Shown here piece after piece: positions 32,981 to 42,400 of a DNA stretch of 64,000 nt. A program made the position numbers and the translations under genes. This stretch comes from PRS1 sp965250265 (lineage in GTDB: Bacteria; Bacteroidota; Bacteroidia; Flavobacteriales; Flavobacteriaceae), in NCBI GenBank assembly GCA_965250265.1, contig CBDFNO010000015.1:186001-250000 (forward strand), in the 5' to 3' direction. Each line of letters begins with the position of its first letter. Within the stretch, counting starts at the first letter, position 1. Below the pieces are notes generated by a model. The model was not told the origin of the DNA, searched no databases, and saw only the letters and a list, made by a program, of their open reading frames with translations.

Positions 32981-34759
32981 TTAATTTATTTCATCACCAC
33001 GCAAGGTTCTATATTTTTTTCGAGCTTCAACAAAGTAGATGCTATCTTCATGATTAAATATGATTTGCTCATACAAATCTTTTGCTTTTTCTGGTTGTGC
33101 TAAATGATTTAGATATAATTCTGCAAGTGCAAAGTAAGCGTCGTCTGCTAAAATGTCCTCCTTGTAATTAGTAATTATGCTAAAGTAATTGGCTTCTGCT
33201 TTTTCAAATTGCTGTTTGATTTCAAATAATTGTGCCTGTTTATACAAAGCTTGGTCAATTATAGTTTCGGTTTTATGGTCCAGTAAAATTTTATCCAAAA
33301 GAGAAATTGCTTTATCGGTTTTGTTTTGAAACGCCATTAAATCGGCTTTGGCATATAATTTTAAAGCGGTTTGTAACGAGTCTTCATATTTATTATCCGA
33401 AATAAGTAGCTTTAAATCTAAAGCATCGTTTGCAATGAGTTGAGAAGTTGAAGATTTCAAAATTTTAAGCTGAGATTCTGCCCATTTAAAATCGCCTTTA
33501 TAATAACTCGTTTTTGCTACTCTAAACCTAGCTTCTTGAGAGATAGTACTGTTTTTTAAACTTGTTTGAATTTGAGAAAAATAGATTAATGCTTCATTAA
33601 ATTTTTCGTGAACCACCAAAATATCTCCCAATTTTAATTTTGCTTTTGCTTGAAGAAATTTAGAAGATTTTATTTTTAAAGTTTCCTTTAAAAATAAAAT
33701 AGCAGCATCTGGATTATTTAAATAAAAAGCTGTAAAATGTGCGTAAGATATCTGAAAATCTATAGTTTGAGGTAACATTCCAAACTCATCTAACAAAGAC
33801 TTATACTTTTGGTCAATTTTATTATAATCCTTTTTAAAAGCGTATTTAGTCTCTAGCTCCAACAAATCTTTATGAGCTTTTAAACCTGTATCTAAATCGA
33901 AAGCATTGGCTATAATAAACTTAAGTATTTCTTTGGCAATATCACTATTGCCCTCATTAATTGTAATACTTGCCAAATCGGTAATCCCAATAATAGTTTC
34001 TTGCTCTCGCTTAAATATTGCTTTTTCTTGAGCAAATGATTTACTATATTCTTTTTGCTGAATAAATAACCAACTCAACAGTTGATTCCATATTATATTA
34101 GGCTGAGCTTGTATTTTTTTAAGTAAAACCTTTCTTAATAATTTATTGTTTTCGTCTTCTCCATTTTCTGAAATATATTGGCTAAATATTCGTTTTGACC
34201 GACCTACAAATTCTATATTTTTCTCAATAAAATTAACATAACTGCTAAACATTTTTTCAACCTTTCCTTGTTCTCCATAAATTCGTGCCAATTGAATGTT
34301 ATAGTTAGATTCTGGTCTTAATTCTATGGCTCTTTCATAAACCGTTGCTGCATAATCTATAAGTGCATGCCTTTCAAAACGTCTGGCAATATTAAATGCA
34401 TGGACTGGATTTTCATCAACTTTTAAAACAGCTTGATTATAATAATTCTCAGCTTTATTTAATTCATTTTTTAATTGAAAATTGTAACCCAACTCTACTA
34501 AATATTGTGGGTTTTTAGTTTTATCTACTAATTGAATGAGTAACTTTTCTGAAATATCAAAATGTTCTAACTGTTGATGAATTTCTATAATTTTTAAAAG
34601 ATAATTGGTGTTGCCTTTATTTGCTTCATATAGCCTTTTATAAGATATTAGCGCCTTTTCGAATTCTCCAACATTAAAATAATTCAAAGCTGACTGCTCA
34701 TTTTGTGAAACAATAGTAGAAGAAATTAAGAAAATACATATAAGCAAAATTACTCTCAT
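32981..34759 (-). CDS. TPR-repeat lipoprotein-type/periplasmic protein
   Basis: 592 residues with a signal peptide (about 1-18, 'LLICIFLISSTIVSQ'). Tetratricopeptide repeats run through most of the length: 'ALNYFNVGEFEKALISYKRLYEANKG', 'AFNIARRFERHALIDYAATVYERAIELRP', 'AKLKLGDILVVHEKFNEALIYFSQIQ' and 'YFALAELYLNHLAQPEKAKDLYEQII'. These serve as protein-protein scaffolds in the periplasm. The C-terminal repeats resemble outer-membrane assembly/YbgF-type TPRs. No enzymatic domain. The gene is preceded by the intergenic region 34760-35197 and followed by a GNAT gene. Confidence 0.85.
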   Translation of the reverse strand: MRVILLICIFLISSTIVSQNEQSALNYFNVGEFEKALISYKRLYEANKGNTNYLLKIIEIHQQLEHFDISEKLLIQLVDKTKNPQYLVELGYNFQLKNELNKAENYYNQAVLKVDENPVHAFNIARRFERHALIDYAATVYERAIELRPESNYNIQLARIYGEQGKVEKMFSSYVNFIEKNIEFVGRSKRIFSQYISENGEDENNKLLRKVLLKKIQAQPNIIWNQLLSWLFIQQKEYSKSFAQEKAIFKREQETIIGITDLASITINEGNSDIAKEILKFIIANAFDLDTGLKAHKDLLELETKYAFKKDYNKIDQKYKSLLDEFGMLPQTIDFQISYAHFTAFYLNNPDAAILFLKETLKIKSSKFLQAKAKLKLGDILVVHEKFNEALIYFSQIQTSLKNSTISQEARFRVAKTSYYKGDFKWAESQLKILKSSTSQLIANDALDLKLLISDNKYEDSLQTALKLYAKADLMAFQNKTDKAISLLDKILLDHKTETIIDQALYKQAQLFEIKQQFEKAEANYFSIITNYKEDILADDAYFALAELYLNHLAQPEKAKDLYEQIIFNHEDSIYFVEARKKYRTLRGDEIN

Positions 34760-34823
34760 AAATATGATTTTTGTAAATATAGCAAATGTGTTTGTCAGTT
34801 ATTACTAATGTTTTTATAAAAAA

Positions 34824-34848
34824 ATGCCTGAACAAAGAGTTCAGGCAT
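34824..34848 (-). terminator. Intrinsic terminator, minus orientation
   Basis: Perfect 10-bp stem ATGCCTGAAC/GTTCAGGCAT with loop AAAGA. On the minus strand the hairpin is followed by a run of T (34823-34817 region), so it ends a minus-strand transcript from the right, serS or a short transcript from the gap. Confidence 0.8.
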
Positions 34849-34973
34849 AACCAACCAAAATATATGTGCTATTAATCATGTTATCAAATACGATTCAAAT
34901 ATTTGGCTTTAATATTTTCTTATGCTTGCAAAATTGATTGTTTTTTGATTTGGGGAAAATTCAAAAAAATCAA

Positions 34974-35042
34974 TTATAGCACAACTTTTACAATTAATAT
35001 AACCAAGGTTATTAATAATACTATGCGTTTAAAATTTTTCAT
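34974..35042 (-). CDS. Possible 22-residue hydrophobic peptide
   Basis: An ATG-initiated ORF of 22 codons reads 'MKNFKRIVLLITLVILIV' plus 'KVVL': a basic N-terminus followed by one continuous hydrophobic helix, as in small membrane peptides or type I toxins. It lies 155 bases after the serS stop and 125 bases before the terminator at 34824-34848, with an in-frame stop upstream of its start. The composition could arise by chance in AT-rich DNA. No partner or antisense RNA is evident. Confidence 0.3.
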   Translation of the reverse strand: MKNFKRIVLLITLVILIVKVVL

Positions 35043-35197
35043 AAAGTAGGTTAATTAGCTTTGGTAGTACTAACTTCTGCAATATTTTTTAATAAACAAA
35101 GTAAAATTGAAAAAATTCGTTGAACGGCGAGTTTTTTTTACACTTTATCGATAATATAGCTAAATATTAATTTATTGTGAAAGAAAAAAGCTACATA

Positions 35198-36475
35198 TTA
35201 ATTGATTATAGCAAATCCAGTATATGCTACTAATACTTCTGGAATTACAATCCCTTTATCGGTTTGATAATTTTCTAAAATTCCAGCTAAAACTCTAGGT
35301 AGCGCCAAAGAACTACCATTTAATGTGTGTGCTAACTCGCTTTTACCCTTACTGTTTTTAAATCGAAGTTTTAATCTGTTGGCCTGAAATGTTTCAAAAT
35401 TAGATACTGAAGAAATTTCTAACCATCTGTCTTGAGCGGTAGAAAATACTTCAAAATCGTAAGTTAGTGCAGATGTAAATCCTAAATCTCCTCCACAAAG
35501 TCTTAAAATTCTATATGGCAATTTTAATTCCTTTAAAATCGTTTTAACGTGCTCAACCATTTCATTAAGAGCATCATAAGAACGATTAGGATGTTCTACA
35601 CGTAAAATTTCAACTTTATCAAATTGATGCAATCTATTTAGTCCTCTTACGTGTGCTCCATAACTACCTGCTTCACGACGAAAACAAGGTGTATAAGCTG
35701 TTATTGCTTTTGGTAATTCATTTTCAGCTAATAAATCTCCTCTAAATAAATTAGTTGCAGGAACTTCGGCAGTAGGGATCAAATAAAAATTATCTCCATT
35801 TCCGTTTACATGATACATCTGTCCTTCCTTATCAGGCAATTGTCCCGTACCAAAGCCTGAAGCTTCATTTACCAAATGAGGTACTTGTATTTCTTTATAT
35901 CCTGCTGCTGTATTTTTATCTAAAAAATAATTGATGAGCGCACGTTGTAATTTAGCGCCTTTATCTTTATAAACAGGGAAACCGGCACCTGTGATTTTAT
36001 TACCCAACTCAAAATCTATAATATCATATTTTTTAGCCAGTTCCCAATGTGGTAGTGCTTTATTATGCAAAACAGGAATGTTGCCTTCACTAAAAACTTC
36101 CTCGTTGTCATCTTCGGTATTTCCGTCTGGAACAGATTCGTGAGGTACATTTGGTATTTTGTAAAGTAATTCTTGTAAAGCCTCAATTTTTATATTTAAT
36201 TGCTCATTTAATCGTTTTGTATCTTCTTTTAATTTAGCTGTCTTTTCTTTTAACAAATTCGCCTTTTGTACTTCTCCAGACTTATAAAAAATACCTATTT
36301 CTTTAGATAAAGAATTTGATTCAGCTAAAGTGTTATCTAGTTGGGTTTGTAAACTTCTTCGATCCTCATCAAAAATAATCACATTGGCAATCATTTGAGT
36401 AGCATCAATATTTCTTTTAGACAAACGTGCAATTACTAAATCTTTATTTTCTCTTACAAAAGGTACTTGTAGCAT
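35198..36475 (-). CDS. serS: Seryl-tRNA synthetase
   Basis: 425 residues. An N-terminal antiparallel coiled coil (about 30-100, with 'RRSLQTQLDNTLAESNSLSKEIG') holds tRNA-Ser. The class II catalytic core has 'TGTGQLPDKEGQMYHV'-like motif 1 region (here 'FGTGQLPDKEGQMY'), motif 2 'CFRREAGSYGAHVRGLNRLHQFDKVE' and motif 3 'LNGSSLALPRVLAGILENYQ'. It charges tRNA-Ser in the cytoplasm. Followed by the 438-base gap; the HTTM gene is upstream. Confidence 0.97.
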   Translation of the reverse strand: MLQVPFVRENKDLVIARLSKRNIDATQMIANVIIFDEDRRSLQTQLDNTLAESNSLSKEIGIFYKSGEVQKANLLKEKTAKLKEDTKRLNEQLNIKIEALQELLYKIPNVPHESVPDGNTEDDNEEVFSEGNIPVLHNKALPHWELAKKYDIIDFELGNKITGAGFPVYKDKGAKLQRALINYFLDKNTAAGYKEIQVPHLVNEASGFGTGQLPDKEGQMYHVNGNGDNFYLIPTAEVPATNLFRGDLLAENELPKAITAYTPCFRREAGSYGAHVRGLNRLHQFDKVEILRVEHPNRSYDALNEMVEHVKTILKELKLPYRILRLCGGDLGFTSALTYDFEVFSTAQDRWLEISSVSNFETFQANRLKLRFKNSKGKSELAHTLNGSSLALPRVLAGILENYQTDKGIVIPEVLVAYTGFAIIN

Positions 36476-36515
36476 TAATTAATTTTTAAGCAACAAATTT
36501 AATGATTTATACCAT

Positions 36516-37829
36516 TTAATCCTGTTTTGAGGGTAAAATCCAATCACAATGTTTAAAAGTATTCCATTTTACAGAAGCCAAATCTACATTGGGATCAATT
36601 AATCGCTTAAATGGTTTTCCATTTACAATTATTCTGCAATTTACATACACCTCAATATCCAATCCTTCATCTTTAAAATTTTCTTTTAAATATTGAGTAA
36701 ACTGCCAAATTATATCTGGTTTTGTAGAAGCAATCCTACTCTGTTTTTCAGTCAAATAATTATTTATGCTTATAGGAATTTCATTATTATTAGATTTATC
36801 TATAACTCTATATTTTACAGTTCCACCTTTAGTTCTTAACATCATTCTCCAAGACATTCTATGTCCTTCTTCGGTCCAAAGTACATTGTCTTGTATAAAA
36901 TGATGACGTAGCGGAAGCAACAACTGAACAATAAAATATCCTGAAAATAACACTAGTATTGGTGTTTTATTTTTAGGCATGATTATTTCATCTTTGTCAT
37001 AAAAATATTTCTTTTTAAAAAATAGTTTCTGAATAGTTTTTGGTTCAAAAAAGAATAAAACAAATGCCAGTGATAAAAACGGAAAAATACCAACTTGAAA
37101 TACTACTGAATTAAATAGGTGAAAAAATACAGAAGCAAAAAATGCCCATTTACGTGTTGGTTTGAACAACAATAATGGGATGACCAATCCATCAAACAAA
37201 ATGCCCCCATAAGATAAAAAGTAATGTACCCATTTTTGTTGTAAAAAATCTCCTATTAAAACATAGTTTTGTTTAGCCTTCATCATAAGTTCAATAACTG
37301 TTGTATCTAACCAGTCTGGATACATTTTAGCAATTGAACCATAAGTATACACAATGAATATTTGTAAAATAAAAACATAACTACACCATTGTGGCATAGA
37401 CTGTTTAATTATCGATGGGCGTTTTTTAGCATCAACAGAACAATATTTGTTTGCCGGTTGGAAAATCATTATAGCACTCAAAAGAATGAGCAAATAATAA
37501 TGATTATTATAAGATGCTTTTTGCATTAAATAGGTTCCTGTCCACAATACTGTAAAAGCTATCATACTAAATCGATACTTATAGCCAATCATAACACAAA
37601 ACCCAAAAACTCCCATGATTACATAATACAAATACATCCAATTTCCTGGAAGTGGCTGTAACCATTCGAAACCAATAAATGAAAATGTAAATTCCGGTTC
37701 AATCAAAGTTTGCTTAACCCAACCAGTAAATATGGCACCAATAGATTCTAAAAAAATAAGAAGCCCGAAAATAATCCTAAAAACTATGAGTGCACTATTG
37801 TCAATATGTTTAAATAAGAAGCGGTACAT
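36516..37829 (-). CDS. HTTM-domain membrane protein (vitamin K gamma-carboxylase-like)
   Basis: 437 residues with about eight membrane helices. 'ALIVFRIIFGLLIFLESIGAIFTGWV', 'MQKASYNNHYYLLILLSAIMIFQPANKYCSVD' and 'LQIFIVYTYGSIAKMYPDWL' are typical of the HTTM domain, the four-helix module of vitamin-K-dependent gamma-carboxylases and their bacterial homologues. The C-terminal soluble region follows 'LRHHFIQDNVLWTEEGHRMSWRMML', also shared with carboxylase-like proteins. Function in Bacteroidetes is not established. It lies 40 bases from serS on the same strand. Confidence 0.85.
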   Translation of the reverse strand: MYRFLFKHIDNSALIVFRIIFGLLIFLESIGAIFTGWVKQTLIEPEFTFSFIGFEWLQPLPGNWMYLYYVIMGVFGFCVMIGYKYRFSMIAFTVLWTGTYLMQKASYNNHYYLLILLSAIMIFQPANKYCSVDAKKRPSIIKQSMPQWCSYVFILQIFIVYTYGSIAKMYPDWLDTTVIELMMKAKQNYVLIGDFLQQKWVHYFLSYGGILFDGLVIPLLLFKPTRKWAFFASVFFHLFNSVVFQVGIFPFLSLAFVLFFFEPKTIQKLFFKKKYFYDKDEIIMPKNKTPILVLFSGYFIVQLLLPLRHHFIQDNVLWTEEGHRMSWRMMLRTKGGTVKYRVIDKSNNNEIPISINNYLTEKQSRIASTKPDIIWQFTQYLKENFKDEGLDIEVYVNCRIIVNGKPFKRLIDPNVDLASVKWNTFKHCDWILPSKQD

Positions 37830-37873
37830 TTCAAAAAAATAATTATCTTTAACAACAAATTTAATCTTTAGTT

Positions 37874-38506
37874 ATGAATAAAATATATTTAATTTTATGT
37901 CTAGCCTTTTTATTTTCTTGTACAACTGATAATATGTTAAATGAAGTTGAGGAGCAAAATGAAATTTTAAAAATTGAAAACAATAAAAACCCTATAAATA
38001 GTTCAAATAAATTACTTTATTCAGATATTCAGAAAAATATAAAAACACCTTTTTCTGCAGCTGAAAGAGGAGTGAGTGGAGACAATTTAGATCTATGCGA
38101 AGATGACTATGAATTATTAAATATTGAAGAAAATACTTTATGGGGTTTTGGAAATAATCTTCCTGGGTATATTGATAATGAACTAGAAAAAATATTTACT
38201 TATAATTGGAGATTTAATGTAAGAATGATAAAAAGAGGAGAACCTACTTTTGTTAATTCTGGTAGCGTCGACTTTTTTGAATCACCAACTACTGATATAA
38301 ATGGAAATGACCAATATTTTTATCTTAGTACTCCGATAACAGTTGAAAATGCTAATATATTAAAACAGGATTTAGCATGTAAAATGATGGATTATTTAAA
38401 CACTAATAATCCAGGTCTTTTTATTTATGATGTAGATATATTTGGTGATGTATTACTTAATGGTCAGAAATTATTTTTGAGAGCTAATTTTAAAATAGGT
38501 TATTAG
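37874..38506 (+). CDS. Lipoprotein of unknown function
   Basis: 210 residues. A lipoprotein signal ends in 'FLFSC' (Cys16). The mature part starts with a polar, Asn/Glu-rich linker, then 'LCEDDYELLNIEENTLWGFGNNLPGYIDNE', an acidic segment rich in aromatics. The rest is predicted beta-rich ('WRFNVRMIKRGEPTFVNSGSVDFF'). I do not recognise a family. Divergent from the HTTM gene; its 3' end overlaps ribF by 17 bases on the opposite strand. Confidence 0.7.
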   Translation: MNKIYLILCLAFLFSCTTDNMLNEVEEQNEILKIENNKNPINSSNKLLYSDIQKNIKTPFSAAERGVSGDNLDLCEDDYELLNIEENTLWGFGNNLPGYIDNELEKIFTYNWRFNVRMIKRGEPTFVNSGSVDFFESPTTDINGNDQYFYLSTPITVENANILKQDLACKMMDYLNTNNPGLFIYDVDIFGDVLLNGQKLFLRANFKIGY

Positions 38507-39425
38507 ATAAGATTCCTAAAGAATCTAATTTGTCTTTAAAAAGTTGAGTCTTTAAATCTTTTAATGATTTAAATTTTTGTTCGTCTCTTAAGCGATTTAA
38601 TAGTTTTATTTCAACTTTTTCATCATAAATATCTTGATCAAAATCAAAAAAATGAATTTCAATAGACTGATATTTACCTCCTACAGTTGGATTTGTGCCG
38701 ATATTCATCATTCCAAATACTGGTTCTCCTTTAAGTTTCGATTTAACTACATAAACACCATTTTTAGGAATTAGCTTATAATTTTCTTCTATTTGCAAAT
38801 TTGCTGTAGGAAAATCTATTTGCTTGCCGAGTCCTTTACCTTTAACAATCGTTCCCGTTAACATAAAATGATATCCCAAAAAAGTATTGGCTGTTTTAAT
38901 ATCTCCTTGTTTGAGTGCATTTCTAATTTTTGTAGAACTTATAGTTACTTCATCCACATCTTGAGCAGTTATCTCTGTAACTTTAAAATCATAAATCTCA
39001 CCGAATTCTTTTAAATCATCAATATTTGCTGTTCTATTTCTCCCAAATTGATGATCATAACCAATAATAATATGGCTTACATGAAGTTTATTTACCAGAA
39101 CATCTCTAACAAATTCTAATGCTGTTAATCTTGAAAATTCTTTTGTAAACTCTTTTATTACAAGGTGATTCAATCTTAAATTTTCAAATAATTGTGCTTT
39201 CTCATCAATTGTATTAATTAGCTTAATATTGGCATCCTTTTGTAATACCATTCTAGGATGAGGGAAAAATGTTAAAACAACCGATTGTAAATCATTGCTG
39301 TTAGCTATTTTAACTAAACGCTTAATAATCTTTTGATGTCCAATATGTACGCCATCAAAAGTCCCGATAGTAACTACCGAATTTTCATTATTGCAATAGT
39401 TTTCAAACTTAATCAACTTATTCAT
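38490..39425 (-). CDS. ribF: Bifunctional riboflavin kinase/FAD synthetase
   Basis: 311 residues. The N-terminal FAD synthetase domain has the nucleotidyl-transferase motif 'GTFDGVHIGHQKII' (21-34), 'FFPHPRMVL' and 'IIGYDHQFGRNR'. The C-terminal riboflavin kinase domain has 'GKGLGKQIDFPTANL', 'KNGVYVVKS' and 'GMMNIGTNPTVGG'. It makes FMN and FAD in the cytoplasm. No FMN riboswitch is visible. The convergent lipoprotein gene overlaps its 3' end. Confidence 0.96.
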   Translation of the reverse strand: MNKLIKFENYCNNENSVVTIGTFDGVHIGHQKIIKRLVKIANSNDLQSVVLTFFPHPRMVLQKDANIKLINTIDEKAQLFENLRLNHLVIKEFTKEFSRLTALEFVRDVLVNKLHVSHIIIGYDHQFGRNRTANIDDLKEFGEIYDFKVTEITAQDVDEVTISSTKIRNALKQGDIKTANTFLGYHFMLTGTIVKGKGLGKQIDFPTANLQIEENYKLIPKNGVYVVKSKLKGEPVFGMMNIGTNPTVGGKYQSIEIHFFDFDQDIYDEKVEIKLLNRLRDEQKFKSLKDLKTQLFKDKLDSLGILSNNLF

Positions 39426-39494
39426 AAAAAAATAGCATATTATGGATTCTCAAAAAATAATTTAACTTTGTCAAGCTATGTTAAAAAAATATCC

Positions 39495-42400
39495 ATGAAA
39501 ACAAAACTACACTATGTTTTTTTTATTTCCTTTTTTTTACTGACATTTTCTGTTTTTAGTCAACAAAATTATTGGACCGAAGCTGTCTTTAAAAATGAAA
39601 CACAAGGTGTTTCGTTAAAAAAATTAGATGATTCCAATTATAAAACATATCTATTAAATAATATAGCTTTTAAGGAACAACTTGTTGGAGCTCCAGTTAG
39701 AGGGCAGTTTAGTGGTAAATCTAATACTATAATTAGTTTCCCTAATGAATATGGAAAACTAGAACAATTTAGAATTATAGAAGCTCCAGTTTTATCAGAA
39801 GAACTTTCAGCACGCTATCCAAATATTAAAACCTATCTGGGTTTTAGCATTGATAATCCAGGTACAAGGATTCGTTTTAGTGTCACTCCGCTAGGTATAA
39901 ATGCAATGACTTCATCTACAAACAAAGCAACAAGTTTTTTAGCTCCAGCAACAAAAATATCTAATGGACAATACTTAGTTTATAACAGAGAAGCTAAGTT
40001 AGACGCTCCAAAATCTTTTGAGTGTTTAACTGAGGATACATTAGTTCCAAAAAGAGAAAACATATTATCTAACAGAGATGCCAATGATCAAATTTTAAGA
40101 ACACTGAGAATCGCTATTTCTACTACTGGAGAATACACCAATTTTTGGGACGATGGAGATGCCGGTAATGGAGATGCCCAAGCCGATGCTCTAGCTCAAG
40201 TAGTTTCTACTTTAAATAGAACTAATGAAGTATTTGAAGTGGACATGGCTGTTACATTTACTTTGGTAACAGGAACAGAAATTATATATCCAGACACAGC
40301 AACCGATCCTTATGTTGGTGATTTAAACGACAATCTACAAAGCACTTTAACAAGTGTTATTGGAGAAGCAAATTATGATATTGGGCATTTATTTGATTTT
40401 GGGAGTAATAATGGAGATGCTAATTGTATAGGTTGTGTGTGCGTTGACAATCAAAAAGGAAGTGGGTTTTCGTCTCACACTTTTTTAGATAATGATGGTG
40501 GAGCTTATATGACAGATTTTTTCGATATTGATTATGTACCACATGAAATTGGTCACCAAATGGGTGCATTGCATACTTGGTCTTTCAGTTCGGAAGGATC
40601 TGGAGTCAATGTTGAGCCTGGTTCTGGAACAACTATAATGGGTTATGCTGGAATTACAGGATCTGACGATGTACAGGATCATAGCGACCCCTACTTTCAT
40701 TACCATAGTATAGATCAAATATTAGACAATTTAGATATTAGAACCTGCTGGACAAGTACAGCGATTACCAATAATCCACCAGTTGCAAATGCAGGAAATG
40801 ATTATACAATACCACAAGGCACTGCTTTTATTTTAAAAGGTGCATCTACTGATGCTGATGGTGGAGATACAAATACTTATACTTGGGAACAAATCGATGA
40901 TGGTGTTACAACCAGTGCGAATTTTGGACCTACAAAAACTACTGGAGCAACTTGGAGATCGAGACCTCCAAGTGATTCTCCAAATAGGTATATGCCAATA
41001 TTATCGAGAGTAATTGCTGGTCAACTAACTGAAACCAATCCTGTAGAATCTTTGGATAATAGTACTTGGGAAACTGTTTCTACTGTAGGCAGAGATTTAA
41101 ACTTTGCTTTAACTGTTAGAGATCGATCTGAAACCAATGGCACAGGGCAAATGCCACAAAGTAGTTTTGATACTATGAAAGTAACTGTCGATGCTAGTTC
41201 AGGGCCATTTGTAATAACCTCGCAAGCAACAAATGAAACTTGGGAAGTGGGTTCGAACCAAACAGTAACTTGGGATGTAGACAATACTGATACAGCTCCA
41301 GTAAACACAGCTAATGTAAATATATTATTATCAATAGATGGTGGATTAACATTCCCTTTTACTTTGGCAACTAATGTTCCAAATAATGGTTCAAATATTG
41401 TAACTATCCCAACAGCAACCACGACAACACAAGCTAGAGTTATTGTTGAAGCTGCAGATAATATTTTTTATGCAGTCAATAGTTCTGATTTCACAATTAT
41501 TGAAGTTGATTTTATTTTAAGTGTATCAAATCCTTCAAAAGATATTTGCAAACCAGATGATGCTATTTACAATTTTACTTATAATACATTTGGTGGTTTT
41601 TCAGAAACTACTGTTTTTACGGCTAATAATATTCCAAGTGGTGCTACTGTAGTATTTAGTCCAACATCGGCATCTGTTGATGGCACTGCGGTTACAATGA
41701 CGGTTTCAAACACAGGAAATCCTTCTACTGGAAATTATACTATTACAGCTGTAGGTACAGCTCCTTCTTCAACATATAATACTGATGTTTTCTTAAATAT
41801 CTTTAGTAGTACTATTAATGCAACTACATTAAACTTACCACTTGACAATGCTGTAAATGTTTCAGTTAATGTGCAATTGGTTTGGACCGTAGATGATAAT
41901 GCTGTTGATTATTTAGTTGAAATAGCAACGGATTCAGGATTCACTAATATTGTTGATTCGGCAATGATTCAATCCACAAGCTACACAAATACAATTTTAG
42001 GAGCAAATACACAATATTTTTGGAGAGTTACGGCTTCAAATCAATGTGCAACAGCTGTTCCTTCTGAAGTGTTTAACTTTACTACAGAAAATATTATTTG
42101 TGATACTTTTAGCTCGACAGATACACCAATAATTATTCCAGATAATAACTCAAATGGGATTACTTCAATTTTAAATGTTTCCGATGCTAATACAGTTTCT
42201 ATTAATGATGTTATTGTTACAATAAACATTACTCATACTTGGGTTGGAGATTTAACTCTTACTTTAACAAGTCCAAATGGAACTGTTGTTAATTTAGTTA
42301 GCTCCCGAATTGATAGTGGAGAAAATTATATAGAAACGATTTTTGATGATGATGCAATAAATACAATTGCATCAGGTTCTGCACCATATACAGGATCATT

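Larger units (their letters stand above)
34760..35197. other. 438-base intergenic region between the TPR gene and serS
   Basis: The region contains a strong minus-oriented terminator (34824-34848) and a possible 22-residue hydrophobic ORF (34974-35042), described separately. The stretch 35043-35197 has 8-T and AT-rich runs (ACGGCGAG then T8 near 35120) without other recognised signals. A transcript that starts inside the gap and ends at the terminator would fit this arrangement. Confidence 0.5.

Noticed and set aside
39333..39494. Longer N-terminus for the first metallopeptidase
   Set aside because: The region is antisense to the start of ribF and precedes a clear signal peptide starting at 39495.
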